From assembly GCF_025421775.1 (NCBI RefSeq), contig NZ_JAOEFX010000003.1:248001-312000 (forward strand): 64,000 nt of DNA, written 5' to 3'. This document shows positions 1-8,905 of this stretch, one piece after another. The position numbers and the translations under genes were made by a program. Position 1 is the first letter of the stretch; each line of letters opens with the position of its first letter. Source of the DNA: Paenarthrobacter aurescens (GTDB taxonomy: Bacteria; Actinomycetota; Actinomycetes; Actinomycetales; Micrococcaceae). Below the pieces are notes generated by a model. The model saw nothing but the letters and a program-made list of their open reading frames with translations. It had not been told where the DNA came from and did not search any database.

Positions 1-1551
1 GGACACGACCTGGGTTGGCAGTTTCTCCATCCACTTCCTGGACATCCAGCCGTCAAAGGGTTCTTCTGAACCCTTCACGGTCGAGATTGCAGGCGCGTTG
101 CCTTTCCAAAGGAGGAAGGAGGACGTGTCGTCGCGGTCCAATCGCAGGCCACCCGGGATACTCTCCACCGCCGTGTCGGTGTCAAGGTGCCAGCGCTGCC
201 TTGCGGAGACCTCATCAGCACTGAATACGTTGTCAATTATGAGGAAGAATTCGCCGCCACGGCAGTAGACGACACGCCTCTTCAATTCGACACCTTTGTA
301 ACCAGAGTCCGCAAAAGTGAAGTCGTCAACTTCATCGCTGGTGAATGACCTTAGGAGGGCCACTTCGGTCTTGGGGTTGTATACCCTGCCCTCGACTTCC
401 ACCACATTGTGTCCAAGCCGCGACAAGCAGTAGTCGCGCATAGCATCTTTTTTGTATGCGTACTTACCTGCGTCAACCAGCCATGGGTGCCCGTTTGAAT
501 GAAGGGTCAGGGAAGCGCCATCTTGGTGGCCATGAACGCGGTTTGCCTTGCCGTACGAGAGGGAGAAGAAGGTTTCCTTCTTGAAATCGCGTTCGTGATC
601 GCCCCAGCCGCTGCGCCCGAAGACGTACCCCTTTTGATAGATCTTTGTGAGCTCGGCGGGCGGTTGTCCGGTAGCTCCTTGAGACTTCACGTAGTCCAAT
701 TCGGGGGAAGACAATGCGCCCGGGGTCGTTGCTTCCGTGTCACCAATCAATTCGAAGGTGCCGTCGGGCTTTGTGGCATGGGCAAGTTCCAAGTAGGCGA
801 GATTCAGCCTGTCTGCAGAGGCCGGACGGGGCACCCCTTCCACGTCAAGACGTTTGAAGGCCTCCTCCCACCAGACAAGGTTGTTCTTGTGATAGCCGAT
901 GGCGCCTTCGATATTTACGCCCTGTTCGTCGTAGTTTTCCTCGAACAAGCTCGTGAGGCGCTGAACAGCCAGTTTGGTCCATTCATTGTTGCCCAGGGCT
1001 GAGCCGATGACGAAAAGAGCCTGATGCTGATGCAGTGCATGATTTGAATGACCGAGATGTTTGGAGTCGGCAAGCCACAAGCCGTGTGCATGGATGGAAT
1101 TCACCAGCCATTGATCTTCGCCTTCCTGAACCATCGGGAGGCCGAATGTCAGGACCATTGCACGTAGGGCTTCCACCATGTCAGCCCATGCATAGCTGAC
1201 AAGATTGCCTTGCTGGTCCTTCTCCTTCGGATCCGACTGAGGATTGGCTGCAATCCACGACTTGCACGTTTGCAGCCAAAACTCTTGTGCGTCCCGGTCT
1301 CCCTCCATGGCTACCCTGCGGACGGGCTCCAGCCAGCGCAGCATGTGAAGTTGCGCCTGCCAGTTCCGTTGCCCGAACGGATCAGCCTTCCAGTCGATGT
1401 CGTCTTGGAAATTCCACGTCGGGTGCGGACGCATGCTGAGTTGGCCGGCGAGGAGTTCGTCAGTCAGTGTGCGGTCCGTTGACCTCTTCCTGAACATCTC
1501 TCCGAACGTCTGGCGACGAACAACGTCGAGATCTACTGCGTGGGTGGTCAT
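1..1551 (-). CDS. Heparinase II/III-like polysaccharide lyase family protein (C-terminus cut by window edge)
   Basis: An open frame of 517 codons runs from ATG at 1549-1551 to base 1 with no stop, so the C-terminus lies outside the window. AAGGAA about 4 nt upstream of the ATG supports the start. The first ~300 residues are alpha-helical, with a histidine-rich stretch (SNHALHQHQALF) typical of the alpha/alpha toroid of alginate/heparin lyases. A later segment reads NRVHGHQDGASLTLHSNG and then WLVDAGKYAY, which matches the heparinase II/III beta-domain pattern with its catalytic and metal-binding His. There is no signal peptide, so the protein would be cytoplasmic unless exported another way. 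Such proteins are common in surface-polysaccharide clusters, and wecB lies upstream. The family is fairly sure. The substrate (uronate-containing polysaccharide) is inferred. Confidence 0.8.
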   Translation of the reverse strand, partial: MTTHAVDLDVVRRQTFGEMFRKRSTDRTLTDELLAGQLSMRPHPTWNFQDDIDWKADPFGQRNWQAQLHMLRWLEPVRRVAMEGDRDAQEFWLQTCKSWIAANPQSDPKEKDQQGNLVSYAWADMVEALRAMVLTFGLPMVQEGEDQWLVNSIHAHGLWLADSKHLGHSNHALHQHQALFVIGSALGNNEWTKLAVQRLTSLFEENYDEQGVNIEGAIGYHKNNLVWWEEAFKRLDVEGVPRPASADRLNLAYLELAHATKPDGTFELIGDTEATTPGALSSPELDYVKSQGATGQPPAELTKIYQKGYVFGRSGWGDHERDFKKETFFSLSYGKANRVHGHQDGASLTLHSNGHPWLVDAGKYAYKKDAMRDYCLSRLGHNVVEVEGRVYNPKTEVALLRSFTSDEVDDFTFADSGYKGVELKRRVVYCRGGEFFLIIDNVFSADEVSARQRWHLDTDTAVESIPGGLRLDRDDTSSFLLWKGNAPAISTVKGSEEPFDGWMSRKWMEKLPTQVVS

Positions 1552-1710
1552 GCGATTCCTTACGCCGTAATCGGGCTATCTGCCCCTGAACGGCCACATT
1601 CGAGCACTATCTTAGGTGAGCGCCACTCGGAGCAACTGTCACATGCAGAGCGGGGACAATGCGTAACGGCTGTTCGGAGGCAAGTGTGCCTACCCGCGGG
1701 GGATAGGCAT

Positions 1711-1740
1711 CTGCCCCGGCTGGACGTCCAGCCAGGGCAG
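1711..1740 (-). terminator. Hairpin terminator after wecB
   Basis: Nearly perfect palindrome: CTGCCCcGGCTGGAC followed directly by GTCCAGCCaGGGCAG, with one C/A mismatch. It sits 8 bases beyond the wecB stop on the minus strand. There is no long U-tract, as is common in actinobacteria. Confidence 0.6.
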
Positions 1741-1747
1741 GTTCAAA

Positions 1748-2890
1748 TCAGCTTAGGAATTCCGGAATGCGTGAACCGGTACCGAGGAGTTGGGCTACAG
1801 CTGCAACAGTTCGCTCGGCAGCCTTGCCGTCACCGTAGGGATTTACGGCGTTTGCCATTGCGTCAAATGCGTCCTGCTGATTCAGAAGGCGGTCGACTTC
1901 CTTGACGATCTTCTCTTCGTCCGTGCCGATAAGTGTGACTGTTCCGGCATCGACCGCTTCCGGCCGTTCAGTGTTATCACGCATGACCAGAACCGGCTTG
2001 CCGAGACTGGGCGCTTCTTCCTGGACTCCGCCGGAATCCGTGAGAACGATGTGGGCCAAGGAGAGCATCCGGGTGAATTCGCCGTAGGCCAATGGCTCAG
2101 TGACGATGACGTTCTCTTTGCCTTCCAGCGCAGGCAGAACCGCTTCGCGAACAACAGGGTTTTTGTGGGCCGGCAACACGATCACGAGCTCCGGCTCTGC
2201 TTCGGCAATGCGGGCCAGTGCGCGGCCAACACCACGCATGGCATCGCCCTGGTTCTCGCGGCGGTGTGTCGTCACCAAAAGGATCCGACGCCCGCTGGCA
2301 GCAAGCTCCTCCAGTTGCGGATCGGAGAACGGGATGTGCTTGTCCACGGTGGTCAGGAGCGCATCAATGACCGAGTTGCCGGTGACGACAATATCGTGTT
2401 CGGAGACTCCCTCGGCCAGGAGGTTGGCCCGGCTTACGCTGGTCGGGGCCAGGTGGAGGCTGGAGATCTGGCTCGTTATCTTGCGGTTTGCTTCTTCGGG
2501 GAACGGGGAGAACAAGTCACCACTGCGGAGACCGGCCTCTACGTGAACCACAGGGATGCCGTGATAGAAGGCAGCGATGGCACCGGCGGTGGACGTAGTC
2601 GTGTCGCCCTGGACAATGACTGCGTCTGGCTTGTTGGACGCAAACAGCTTGTCCAAGCCATCAATCGTGCGCGTCATGATGGCAGACAACGATTGACGTT
2701 GCTGCAGGATGTTCAAATCGTGGTCAGGGACGATTCCGAACAACTCGTTGACTTGGTCCAACATCTCACGGTGCTGACCGGTGACGGTCACCACGCACTC
2801 GAAGTCCGCGGACTCTTGAAAGGCGGTGACGATCGGAGCCATTTTGATGGCTTCCGGACGTGTACCGAAAATAGGCATGACGATGGGCAT
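1748..2890 (-). CDS. wecB: UDP-N-acetylglucosamine 2-epimerase (non-hydrolysing)
   Basis: Interconverts UDP-GlcNAc and UDP-ManNAc in the cytoplasm to supply ManNAc units for surface polysaccharide or teichoic-acid-type polymers. The 380 residues match the usual family length. Family signatures are visible: GTRPEAIKMAPIV at the N-terminus, HVEAGLRSGD near residue 117, the EEANRK segment, and DSGGVQEEAPSLGKPVLVMR in the C-terminal Rossmann-like domain. The start at 2890 leaves the canonical N-terminus (MPIVMPIFGTRPEA) intact. A palindromic terminator follows the stop. The gene is probably transcribed together with the small membrane protein upstream, 87 bp away. It is flanked by a heparinase-like and a DUF4434 protein, which points to exopolysaccharide work. 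Confidence 0.93.
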   Translation of the reverse strand: MPIVMPIFGTRPEAIKMAPIVTAFQESADFECVVTVTGQHREMLDQVNELFGIVPDHDLNILQQRQSLSAIMTRTIDGLDKLFASNKPDAVIVQGDTTTSTAGAIAAFYHGIPVVHVEAGLRSGDLFSPFPEEANRKITSQISSLHLAPTSVSRANLLAEGVSEHDIVVTGNSVIDALLTTVDKHIPFSDPQLEELAASGRRILLVTTHRRENQGDAMRGVGRALARIAEAEPELVIVLPAHKNPVVREAVLPALEGKENVIVTEPLAYGEFTRMLSLAHIVLTDSGGVQEEAPSLGKPVLVMRDNTERPEAVDAGTVTLIGTDEEKIVKEVDRLLNQQDAFDAMANAVNPYGDGKAAERTVAAVAQLLGTGSRIPEFLS

Positions 2891-2977
2891 GGATTCCCCC
2901 AGAAAGGCAGTGGCTGACCTGCCGATGTTATCGCACCGTCCGTCGAGGTCCTCAATTACGTATGACGCGAAGAAGGC

Positions 2978-3310
2978 TCAGGGCGCAAACATCAAGGTCA
3001 GAGCCAGAACCGGAATGCTCAGAGAGACAAGCGTCACAACCATGAGGGCTACCAAACGTTTGCGTCGGAGGCTGGTGTCCTTGGACGGTGTTGCGCAAGC
3101 CGCTGGGACCTCTGGTACTGACGGCTTGGCAATTGGCCGCGATCCAGGCGGTGTTCGGTTGGCAGCGGCTGGCCCAGCCCGCCCGGTCTTCATCTTCCTG
3201 GGCTGATGCCCAGAAAGGAGGGTCGGCGGAACATCGCCCCTGAAACGCCGCCTTCGCATGTGACGCGGAGAGGGCGAAAGGGTCCCCGCTCGGGGAACAG
3301 AGTTCGTCAC
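2978..3310 (-). CDS. Small basic, proline-rich membrane protein (function unknown)
   Basis: 110 residues starting at GTG 3308-3310, preceded by a strong Shine-Dalgarno (GAGGA, 8 nt upstream on the minus strand). That makes it more credible than a chance frame. The first ~80 residues are rich in Arg, Pro and Ser and look disordered. Residues ~85-108 form one hydrophobic helix (RLVALMVVTLVSLSIPVLAL), so the protein is predicted to be C-tail anchored with a cytoplasmic basic domain. It lies just upstream of wecB on the same strand. No family is recognised. A role as an accessory subunit in polysaccharide assembly is only a contextual guess. Confidence 0.55.
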   Translation of the reverse strand: MTNSVPRAGTLSPSPRHMRRRRFRGDVPPTLLSGHQPRKMKTGRAGPAAANRTPPGSRPIAKPSVPEVPAACATPSKDTSLRRKRLVALMVVTLVSLSIPVLALTLMFAP

Positions 3311-3447
3311 TTCATCACTCCTCGGGTGCGTTGAAACGGAACGGGGTCACGTCCAATTCTTGCATCCAGGGACTCCGGTGACACATCCAACCACCCTGAA
3401 AGAGCATCTCTGCTGCCGTTCGGGCGGGTGGAGAGGAGCGTCATGGC

Positions 3448-3485
3448 GACGGTGGCCGGCCCGCCTTGGTGGGCCGGCCACCGTC
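3448..3485 (-). terminator. 15-bp hairpin terminator after the DUF4434 gene
   Basis: GACGGTGGCCGGCCC (3448-3462) and GGGCCGGCCACCGTC (3471-3485) are perfectly complementary around an 8-nt loop. The hairpin begins 9 bases beyond the stop codon at 3494 on the minus strand. It separates this gene from the small membrane protein and wecB. Confidence 0.75.
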
Positions 3486-3493
3486 AGCGTGTG

Positions 3494-5140
3494 TCAACCG
3501 CGATCGGAGTAAAGCGCGTCATTCTTTACTCCCGAGCCGTTAGTCACATTTATGAAGTAGTTCTTGCCCGATCCAAGCGAAGTGCTGCCAAGCTTGGCTG
3601 TTACCGACTCCAGAAGTGGATTGATGCCCAGTTGCTTCCCGTACGTTGAGTTGTAGCCGGTGGCTGGGACGGTCTTATCAAACACCCTCCCGTAAGCATC
3701 CGTCCATTTGATCTGTACCGTTCCGCCGCTCAGGCTGTGACCAGTGACCAGCACGTCACCATTTCCGTAGAATATGGAGTCGGTAATGACGGGGGTTGTG
3801 CTGCTGGTCTTGAGCCGATTCAGCATCGGGGCATACGTCCCGGAACATGTGAAGTAGGGATCCCACATGAACGAAATTACCTTTCCGGGGGTGTTGCCCA
3901 GCTGCTGGAGCTGCCTATCAATTCTCGCCTTCGTTGTTTGACCGCGAAGGCTGTTGTCGCAAGGATTCTGCGAAGTCGCTGGCGCCATGCCTTCCAGGTT
4001 CGCCCACAGCTCCGCCCCGGTACCCTCCACACCTTCAGCCAGGGCTGCGAAGTAGTCACGCGTTGGCGCCAAATACTTGCCACCCCATGTTCCGCTACCC
4101 ACTATCGCGGCGGCATACTGGTCCACGCTGTTTCCGGATTCACTTCCGAAGAATGAAGCACCTTTGCCGGTGCCCATGCCGTCTTGGACTGCGATCGCGA
4201 GATCCACCCCGTTTGCAGTGTTGGCAATGTTCTCTACTGCTTGGCGCGCCTGATCAACTGTGACTCTGCCGGAGAAAGCGCTACGAGAGTCGATGTACGG
4301 GCTGACAATTGCTGAGCGGGTTGGCTGGTATTGGGCGATTCTTGAGTTTTGGATTTCGTACACCGTCAGAACGGCATCCCAGACGGCCCCATTGCTGAGC
4401 GGCATTTCGGTGTGGTGATAGAAACCTGCCAAGCCGGGAACGTTGTTGACTTTCGCCTGATACAGCAGAAACCTCGCAGTGAAAAGCGAAAATGTCGATT
4501 GGTAGGAGAGATCCGGCAGATACGTCAGGTCAGTCCTTTTGACCGGCGCAGGCAGGCCTGCGTAGTACTTCATGCCCAAATCGGTAGCTGTCTTGCCCAG
4601 TGAAATGGAAATAGAAGATTGGCCGCCGGTTATCACCACCACGTCATAGGTATTTGTAGGCGATGTGCAACCGCTTCCTTGAACGGGCAGCAGCAGAATG
4701 GTGTATCTTGCGGTGCCGCTGGTGAGTGTCTTATCACGCGCGCACAGTAGGGCCGGTGATCCCCATGAGCTGTTGTCTGAGTAGGTGAAGTAGCGGTTTA
4801 CGCTAACGCCGGAAGCGGCAGCTTTCGCGCAGTTGACCCCTGATAGTGTGCACGCCGTGGGGATGGTGGAGAGCGTTGCAGGCTTGAGCAGGGAGCCGAA
4901 GGTGATCACAGTGTCACCACCTACTGACTTTATATCTGTCAGCTTTTTGAGATTGGTTGCGTCGCTGGTACTGCCATAGATGAAGTATCCACTGATGGGG
5001 TAAACGGGCGAATTTGCAGCTTGGGCCGGGGACCCGTGCAGGACACCGAGCACCAGAACCATAGCTGCCATTAGGCCTGCTATTAGGTGACGTGTCTTGC
5101 GGGGTAGATAGGTTGTCGGCTCTGCTCTGAAAGTGGCCAC
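3494..5140 (-). CDS. Secreted DUF4434-like (glycoside-hydrolase-fold) protein
   Basis: 548 residues with a signal peptide: basic Arg/Lys region (residues ~1-18), hydrophobic core (LIAGLMAAMVLVLGVLHGS) and an AQA-ANS cleavage site near residue 42. The mature protein begins PISGYFIYGS and carries GLAGFYHHTEMPL and SAIVSPYIDSR, which resemble DUF4434, a TIM-barrel domain related to glycoside hydrolases of polysaccharide loci. Acidic residues in those motifs are candidate catalytic groups. The C-terminal ~110 residues (from about TPVITDSIFYGNGD) look like a beta-sandwich. An AAGGA ribosome site precedes the ATG. The neighbours (wecB, heparinase-like) suggest processing of an exported polysaccharide. 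Family assignment is from pattern memory and moderately sure. Confidence 0.65.
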   Translation of the reverse strand: MATFRAEPTTYLPRKTRHLIAGLMAAMVLVLGVLHGSPAQAANSPVYPISGYFIYGSTSDATNLKKLTDIKSVGGDTVITFGSLLKPATLSTIPTACTLSGVNCAKAAASGVSVNRYFTYSDNSSWGSPALLCARDKTLTSGTARYTILLLPVQGSGCTSPTNTYDVVVITGGQSSISISLGKTATDLGMKYYAGLPAPVKRTDLTYLPDLSYQSTFSLFTARFLLYQAKVNNVPGLAGFYHHTEMPLSNGAVWDAVLTVYEIQNSRIAQYQPTRSAIVSPYIDSRSAFSGRVTVDQARQAVENIANTANGVDLAIAVQDGMGTGKGASFFGSESGNSVDQYAAAIVGSGTWGGKYLAPTRDYFAALAEGVEGTGAELWANLEGMAPATSQNPCDNSLRGQTTKARIDRQLQQLGNTPGKVISFMWDPYFTCSGTYAPMLNRLKTSSTTPVITDSIFYGNGDVLVTGHSLSGGTVQIKWTDAYGRVFDKTVPATGYNSTYGKQLGINPLLESVTAKLGSTSLGSGKNYFINVTNGSGVKNDALYSDRG

Positions 5141-5345
5141 GGAGGATCCTTGGGCTCGTAGGGTGAGACCTTGGACCTATGGCAAAAGGATGGCGCGCTT
5201 ACTCCTCAAAACTCAATAGCTTGACTGGAATCTTCACGTGTCCAAAAAAGTGGCAAATGTCCTGTAGAGCTTTGACAACAACGTCGGCTGCAAACTGCAT
5301 GGGATTACGAGACTTGTCATATTACGGCAGCCTTTATGAGCCCCA

Positions 5346-5918
5346 CTAGTTGGACAAACACTCCGGTCTAACCCACGTGTCCATCAACCCGCCCGTTTCC
5401 ACCACGAAACGGTCCAGCCAAGCAATCGCAGAAAGGTCCGGCTGGGACCCGACCATCTGCACCTCGGCGGACGTACATTGGCCAATCAGGGTGCCGGCGC
5501 GCATCAAGTGATATTCCGATGTCACCACGGTCACAGACTTCCACCCATGTTCAGCAATCAAGGCGCGAAGAGCCTCGGCCTCACCCCTCGTATTTAGAGG
5601 CGAAGGACGGAAGCAGACCAGATCAGGATCAGCCTGGTCCTCATCGCACAGCGCGTCGCCTTCCACGTTGCCGGCCAGGCCAGTCGTTGAGACCACGAGG
5701 ACGGGGATATCCAGCTCTTGCTGCAGCTTCTGGGCCACCGGCAGCCGTTCCTTGCTCATGCCGCCCAGTACTACGATCGCGTCCGTACGGTGGGGCGTCA
5801 CTTGAGGAGGGTTATAGAAGAACTGGACTGCCGCTAGCACCCAGAGCAGAGCTGCCAGCAGACATGCCCCCACAACAACGCCAATGACACGCATGGCGGA
5901 GGCAGTTTTGAGGGGCAC
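5346..5918 (-). CDS. YdcF/SanA-like DUF218 membrane-anchored protein
   Basis: 190 residues. One N-terminal transmembrane helix (VIGVVVGACLLAALLWVLAAV, split around residue 20) is followed by an extracytoplasmic DUF218 domain: TDAIVVLGGMSKERLPVAQ, then a central SPLNTRGEAEAL and VTVVTSEYHLMRA. These match the YdcF-family pattern (VVLGG, NT..EA, V(T/S)S.YH..R). Members are linked to envelope or polysaccharide metabolism, with the exact reaction unknown. The GTG at 5916-5918 is preceded by TAGACT exactly 6 nt upstream, so a leaderless transcript starting at this GTG is likely and decides the start over the internal ATG at 5894. Confidence 0.8.
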   Translation of the reverse strand: MPLKTASAMRVIGVVVGACLLAALLWVLAAVQFFYNPPQVTPHRTDAIVVLGGMSKERLPVAQKLQQELDIPVLVVSTTGLAGNVEGDALCDEDQADPDLVCFRPSPLNTRGEAEALRALIAEHGWKSVTVVTSEYHLMRAGTLIGQCTSAEVQMVGSQPDLSAIAWLDRFVVETGGLMDTWVRPECLSN

Positions 5919-5924
5919 GGGGAC

Positions 5925-5930
5925 AGTCTA
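5925..5930 (-). promoter_or_regulatory. -10 box predicting leaderless transcription of the YdcF gene
   Basis: Reads TAGACT on the minus strand, followed by 6 nt and then the GTG start at 5918. Transcription would begin at or next to the start codon, and no Shine-Dalgarno is present. Confidence 0.55.
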
Positions 5931-5977
5931 AGGTCCGGAAATGGGTGTTCCCTCCCAGTCAAAAGCGCCGGAACTGC

Positions 5978-6442
5978 CTATCGGGTATCAACATCCTCAA
6001 ATACAAGGAAAGTCTGGGTATCCAGCACGCCATCCATGGACTGCAATTGGTCGAAGATCACACGGCGGAGGTGGATGTTGTCGGTTGCGCGGACCAGCAG
6101 GATGACGTCGAAGTCCCCGCCCACCAGTGCGATGTGGTGGACCTCCGGGATCGCCCGCAACTGTTCCTTCAGTTCGCGCCAGGAGTGCTGCTGAACTTTC
6201 AAGGTCACATAGGCAGATGACCGTAGGCCCGCCTTGATGGGGTCAACCAGGGCTGTGAACTTCGTCAGCACCCCCTCGCCGGTGAGCCGGGCGATCCGTG
6301 AGTAGGCGTGAGCGCGACTGATGTGGACGTTCTCGGCCACCTGGGTGATGGACATGCGCCCGTCGGTGGTCAGCTCGCGGATGATGTCCCGGTCCACGCT
6401 GTCCAGGGGAACGGCGGTCAGTTCCGCTTCGGTCTCACTCAT
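5978..6442 (-). CDS. Lrp/AsnC-family transcriptional regulator (BkdR-like)
   Basis: 154 residues. An N-terminal winged helix-turn-helix (SVDRDIIRELTTDGRMSITQ, then VAENVHISRAHAYSRIARL) is followed by an AsnC/RAM ligand-binding domain (residues ~70-150, with AIPEVHHIALVGGDFDVILLV). Members bind amino acids and form octamers. The gene is divergent from the 2-oxoacid dehydrogenase operon with 170 bp between them, the usual arrangement for BkdR-type activators of branched-chain oxoacid dehydrogenases. GGAG lies just upstream of the ATG. Control of that operon, probably in response to branched-chain amino acids, is inferred from position. Confidence 0.88.
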   Translation of the reverse strand: MSETEAELTAVPLDSVDRDIIRELTTDGRMSITQVAENVHISRAHAYSRIARLTGEGVLTKFTALVDPIKAGLRSSAYVTLKVQQHSWRELKEQLRAIPEVHHIALVGGDFDVILLVRATDNIHLRRVIFDQLQSMDGVLDTQTFLVFEDVDTR

Positions 6443-6484
6443 GGCACTCCAAATCGTCTACAGCACGGGCACGTTACCCAGCTC

Positions 6485-6499
6485 ACAATTACAATTTGT
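6485..6499. promoter_or_regulatory. Candidate Lrp-type operator
   Basis: ACAATTACAATTTGT is an AT-rich imperfect inverted repeat (ACAA...TTGT ends) in an otherwise GC-rich divergent promoter region between the Lrp gene and the E1alpha gene. Lrp-family sites are often AT-rich and degenerate, so this is tentative. Confidence 0.35.
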
Positions 6500-6612
6500 C
6501 TTTCAGAATAGCCACTTCTTGCAAGCTCTTCCATGATTCGGCGGAAAGCTGGATACGAAACATCGCCGAGGAACATACTGGAAGCACATAGTGGCTAGAG
6601 AAGGACGGACCA

Positions 6613-7806
6613 ATGACGATCCATGCAGACCACTCTGCGCCGGAGACGGCTGTAGAGGACCATGCTGCTGACGTTCGGACAAAATTCGGCATCAGCGTTG
6701 AGGACTACATGCTCCCCGCCCGGCACCAAATCCAGATGGTGAATCCTGACGGCAGCCTCCGATCCCATGACGAGCAAGGCACCGAACCCGGCCACGAGTA
6801 CCCCACGCCCAGCGATGCTGAGCTGATGGCCGCTTATGAGCAGCTCGTCGTCGGCCGCCGGGTCAACGACCAGAACTCCGCGCTCGTCCGGCAGGGCCGT
6901 ATGGCCGTCTATCCCTCAAGCCACGGCCAGGAAGCCTGCCAGGTTGCGGCTGCCATGTGTCTCAGCGAAGGTGACTGGCTGTTCCCCACCTACCGTGACG
7001 CCGTCGCTGTCATGACCCGAGGCGTGGACCCTGTTGAGGTGATGACCATCTTCCGCGGTGATTGGCACGGCGGGTATGACCCCAAAGAGCACAACGTCGG
7101 CATCCAGTGCACCCCGCTGACCACGCAGCTGCTTCACGCCGTCGGTGTGGCCCATGCGGCCAAGCTGCGCGGCGAAGACACCGTAGTGATGGCCATGTGT
7201 GGCGACGGCGCTACCAGCGAAGGCGACTTCCACGAGGCCCTGAACTTCGCTGCCGTTTTCCACCTGCCTGTCATCTTCTTCGTGCAGAACAACAAGTACG
7301 CCATTTCCGTACCGCTCAGCCACCAGTCCGTGGCGCCGTCGCTGGCCCACAAGGCTGTTGGCTACGGCATGGCCGGTGAGCGCGTGGACGGCAACGACCT
7401 GGTCGCACTGCTCGCCGTGATGGACCGGGCCGTGAAGCTGGCCCGCGAAGGCTCCGGGCCGCTGCTGATCGAGGCCCACACCTACCGCATGCAGGCCCAC
7501 ACCAACGCCGACGACGCCACCCGCTACCGTCCGGACAGCGAAGTCGCCGAATGGCAGGCCAAGGATCCGCTGGCTCGCATGAAGTCGTACCTCACAGACA
7601 AGGGTCTCCTTGACGACGAGGCCACCAACAGGATCGCTGAGCACGCCGAAGCCGTCGCCACCCAGCTCCGTGAGGGTCTGGGCGAGGATGTTCCGGTTCA
7701 GCCGCTGGACCTCTTCAAGTACGTCTTCGCCAAGCCCACCCCGCAGCTGAAGGAGCAATCCGAACTGCTCGCCAGCGAACTCGCACGAGAGGAGAGCGCA
7801 AAATGA
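6613..7806 (+). CDS. 2-oxoacid dehydrogenase E1 component, alpha subunit (branched-chain type likely)
   Basis: Thiamine-diphosphate-dependent decarboxylase subunit, 397 residues. The ThDP/Mg signature GDGATSEGDFHEALNFA ... VQNNKYAIS is intact, and YRMQAHTNADDATRYR matches the phosphorylation-loop region of E1alpha proteins. AAGGACGG precedes the ATG. It overlaps the E1beta gene by 4 bp (ATGA). A heterodimeric E1 together with an Lrp-type regulator favours branched-chain 2-oxoacid dehydrogenase (BkdA1/BCKDHA) over pyruvate dehydrogenase, because actinobacteria usually use a homodimeric AceE for pyruvate. No E3 gene is present in this operon. Substrate choice is inferred. Confidence 0.9.
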   Translation: MTIHADHSAPETAVEDHAADVRTKFGISVEDYMLPARHQIQMVNPDGSLRSHDEQGTEPGHEYPTPSDAELMAAYEQLVVGRRVNDQNSALVRQGRMAVYPSSHGQEACQVAAAMCLSEGDWLFPTYRDAVAVMTRGVDPVEVMTIFRGDWHGGYDPKEHNVGIQCTPLTTQLLHAVGVAHAAKLRGEDTVVMAMCGDGATSEGDFHEALNFAAVFHLPVIFFVQNNKYAISVPLSHQSVAPSLAHKAVGYGMAGERVDGNDLVALLAVMDRAVKLAREGSGPLLIEAHTYRMQAHTNADDATRYRPDSEVAEWQAKDPLARMKSYLTDKGLLDDEATNRIAEHAEAVATQLREGLGEDVPVQPLDLFKYVFAKPTPQLKEQSELLASELAREESAK

Positions 7807-8903
7807 CCGTCACCACCACTGCCAACGGCACCACCACAGCCAATGTCAGCGCCGCCACCGCAAACGCCGCCGCCTCTGCCGCAGCAACAGCCGAGGCAAC
7901 CGGCCCGCAGAGCCTCACCATGGCCAAAGCGCTCAACACCGCCATGGCTGATGCCATGCGCAATGACCCGTCGGTCCTGGTCTTCGGCGAGGATGTCGGC
8001 ATGCTGGGCGGCGTCTTCCGCATCACCGACGGACTCATGGCCGAATTCGGCGAACAGCGCTGCTTCGACACTCCGCTGGCGGAATCCGGCATCGTCGGGA
8101 TGGCAGTGGGCATGGCCATCAACGGCATGCGACCCGTCATCGAAATGCAGTTCGACGCCTTCGCCTACCCGGCCTTCGAGCAGATCGTCAGTCACGTAGC
8201 CAAGATGCACAACCGCACCAAGGGCAAGCTCAAAATGCCCATGGTCATCCGTGTTCCGTACGCCGGCGGCATCGGGGGAGTGGAGCACCACTGCGACTCC
8301 TCCGAGTCCTACTACGCCCACACCGCTGGCCTCAAGGTCTACACACCGGCCACCGTGGCCGACGGCTATCGCATGCTGCGCGAAGCCATAGATTCGGACG
8401 ACCCCGTGATGTTCATGGAGCCCAAGAAGCTCTACTGGTCCAAGGACCAGGTGGACTTGGGCGCCTTGCGGGCAGAGCATGACGCCGGCACCTCCACCGA
8501 GGGCCGCGCAGCTGTTGCCCGTCCCGGCACTGACGCGACGCTCATCGCTTACGGTCCGTCCGTTCCCACCGCACTCGCCGCGGCTGCGGCGGCTGCTGAG
8601 GAAGGCCGCTCGCTCGAGGTCATCGATGTCCGCACCCTCGTCCCTTTCGATGACGAGACCGTCTGCGCGTCCGTGCGCAAGACGGGACGCGCCGTCGTGA
8701 TTGCCGAAGCCCATGGCTTCGCGTCCGTGTCCTCCGAGATCGTGGCCCGCGTCCAGGAACGTGCGTTCCACTACCTCGCCGCACCGATTCTCCGAGTGAC
8801 CGGCTTCGACGTCCCCTTCCCGTCTCCCAAATTGGAGCACTACTACCTGCCGAGCGTCGACCGCATCCTCGACGCCGTCGACGAACTGCAATGGGAGGAC
8901 TGA
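7803..8903 (+). CDS. 2-oxoacid dehydrogenase E1 component, beta subunit
   Basis: 366 residues. It has an Ala/Thr-rich N-terminal extension of ~38 residues, then the transketolase pyrimidine-binding domain (NTAMADAMRNDPSVLVFGED, FDTPLAESGIVGMAVGMAI) and the C-terminal transketolase domain (VIDVRTLVPFD, RAVVIAEAHGFASV). It pairs with E1alpha to form the alpha2beta2 decarboxylase that loads the lipoyl group of E2. Its start overlaps the E1alpha stop (ATGA) and its stop at 8901-8903 lies 2 nt before the E2 ATG, so translation is probably coupled. The N-terminal extension is low complexity and may be a linker to the complex core. Confidence 0.92.
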   Translation: MTVTTTANGTTTANVSAATANAAASAAATAEATGPQSLTMAKALNTAMADAMRNDPSVLVFGEDVGMLGGVFRITDGLMAEFGEQRCFDTPLAESGIVGMAVGMAINGMRPVIEMQFDAFAYPAFEQIVSHVAKMHNRTKGKLKMPMVIRVPYAGGIGGVEHHCDSSESYYAHTAGLKVYTPATVADGYRMLREAIDSDDPVMFMEPKKLYWSKDQVDLGALRAEHDAGTSTEGRAAVARPGTDATLIAYGPSVPTALAAAAAAAEEGRSLEVIDVRTLVPFDDETVCASVRKTGRAVVIAEAHGFASVSSEIVARVQERAFHYLAAPILRVTGFDVPFPSPKLEHYYLPSVDRILDAVDELQWED

Positions 8904-8905
8904 CC

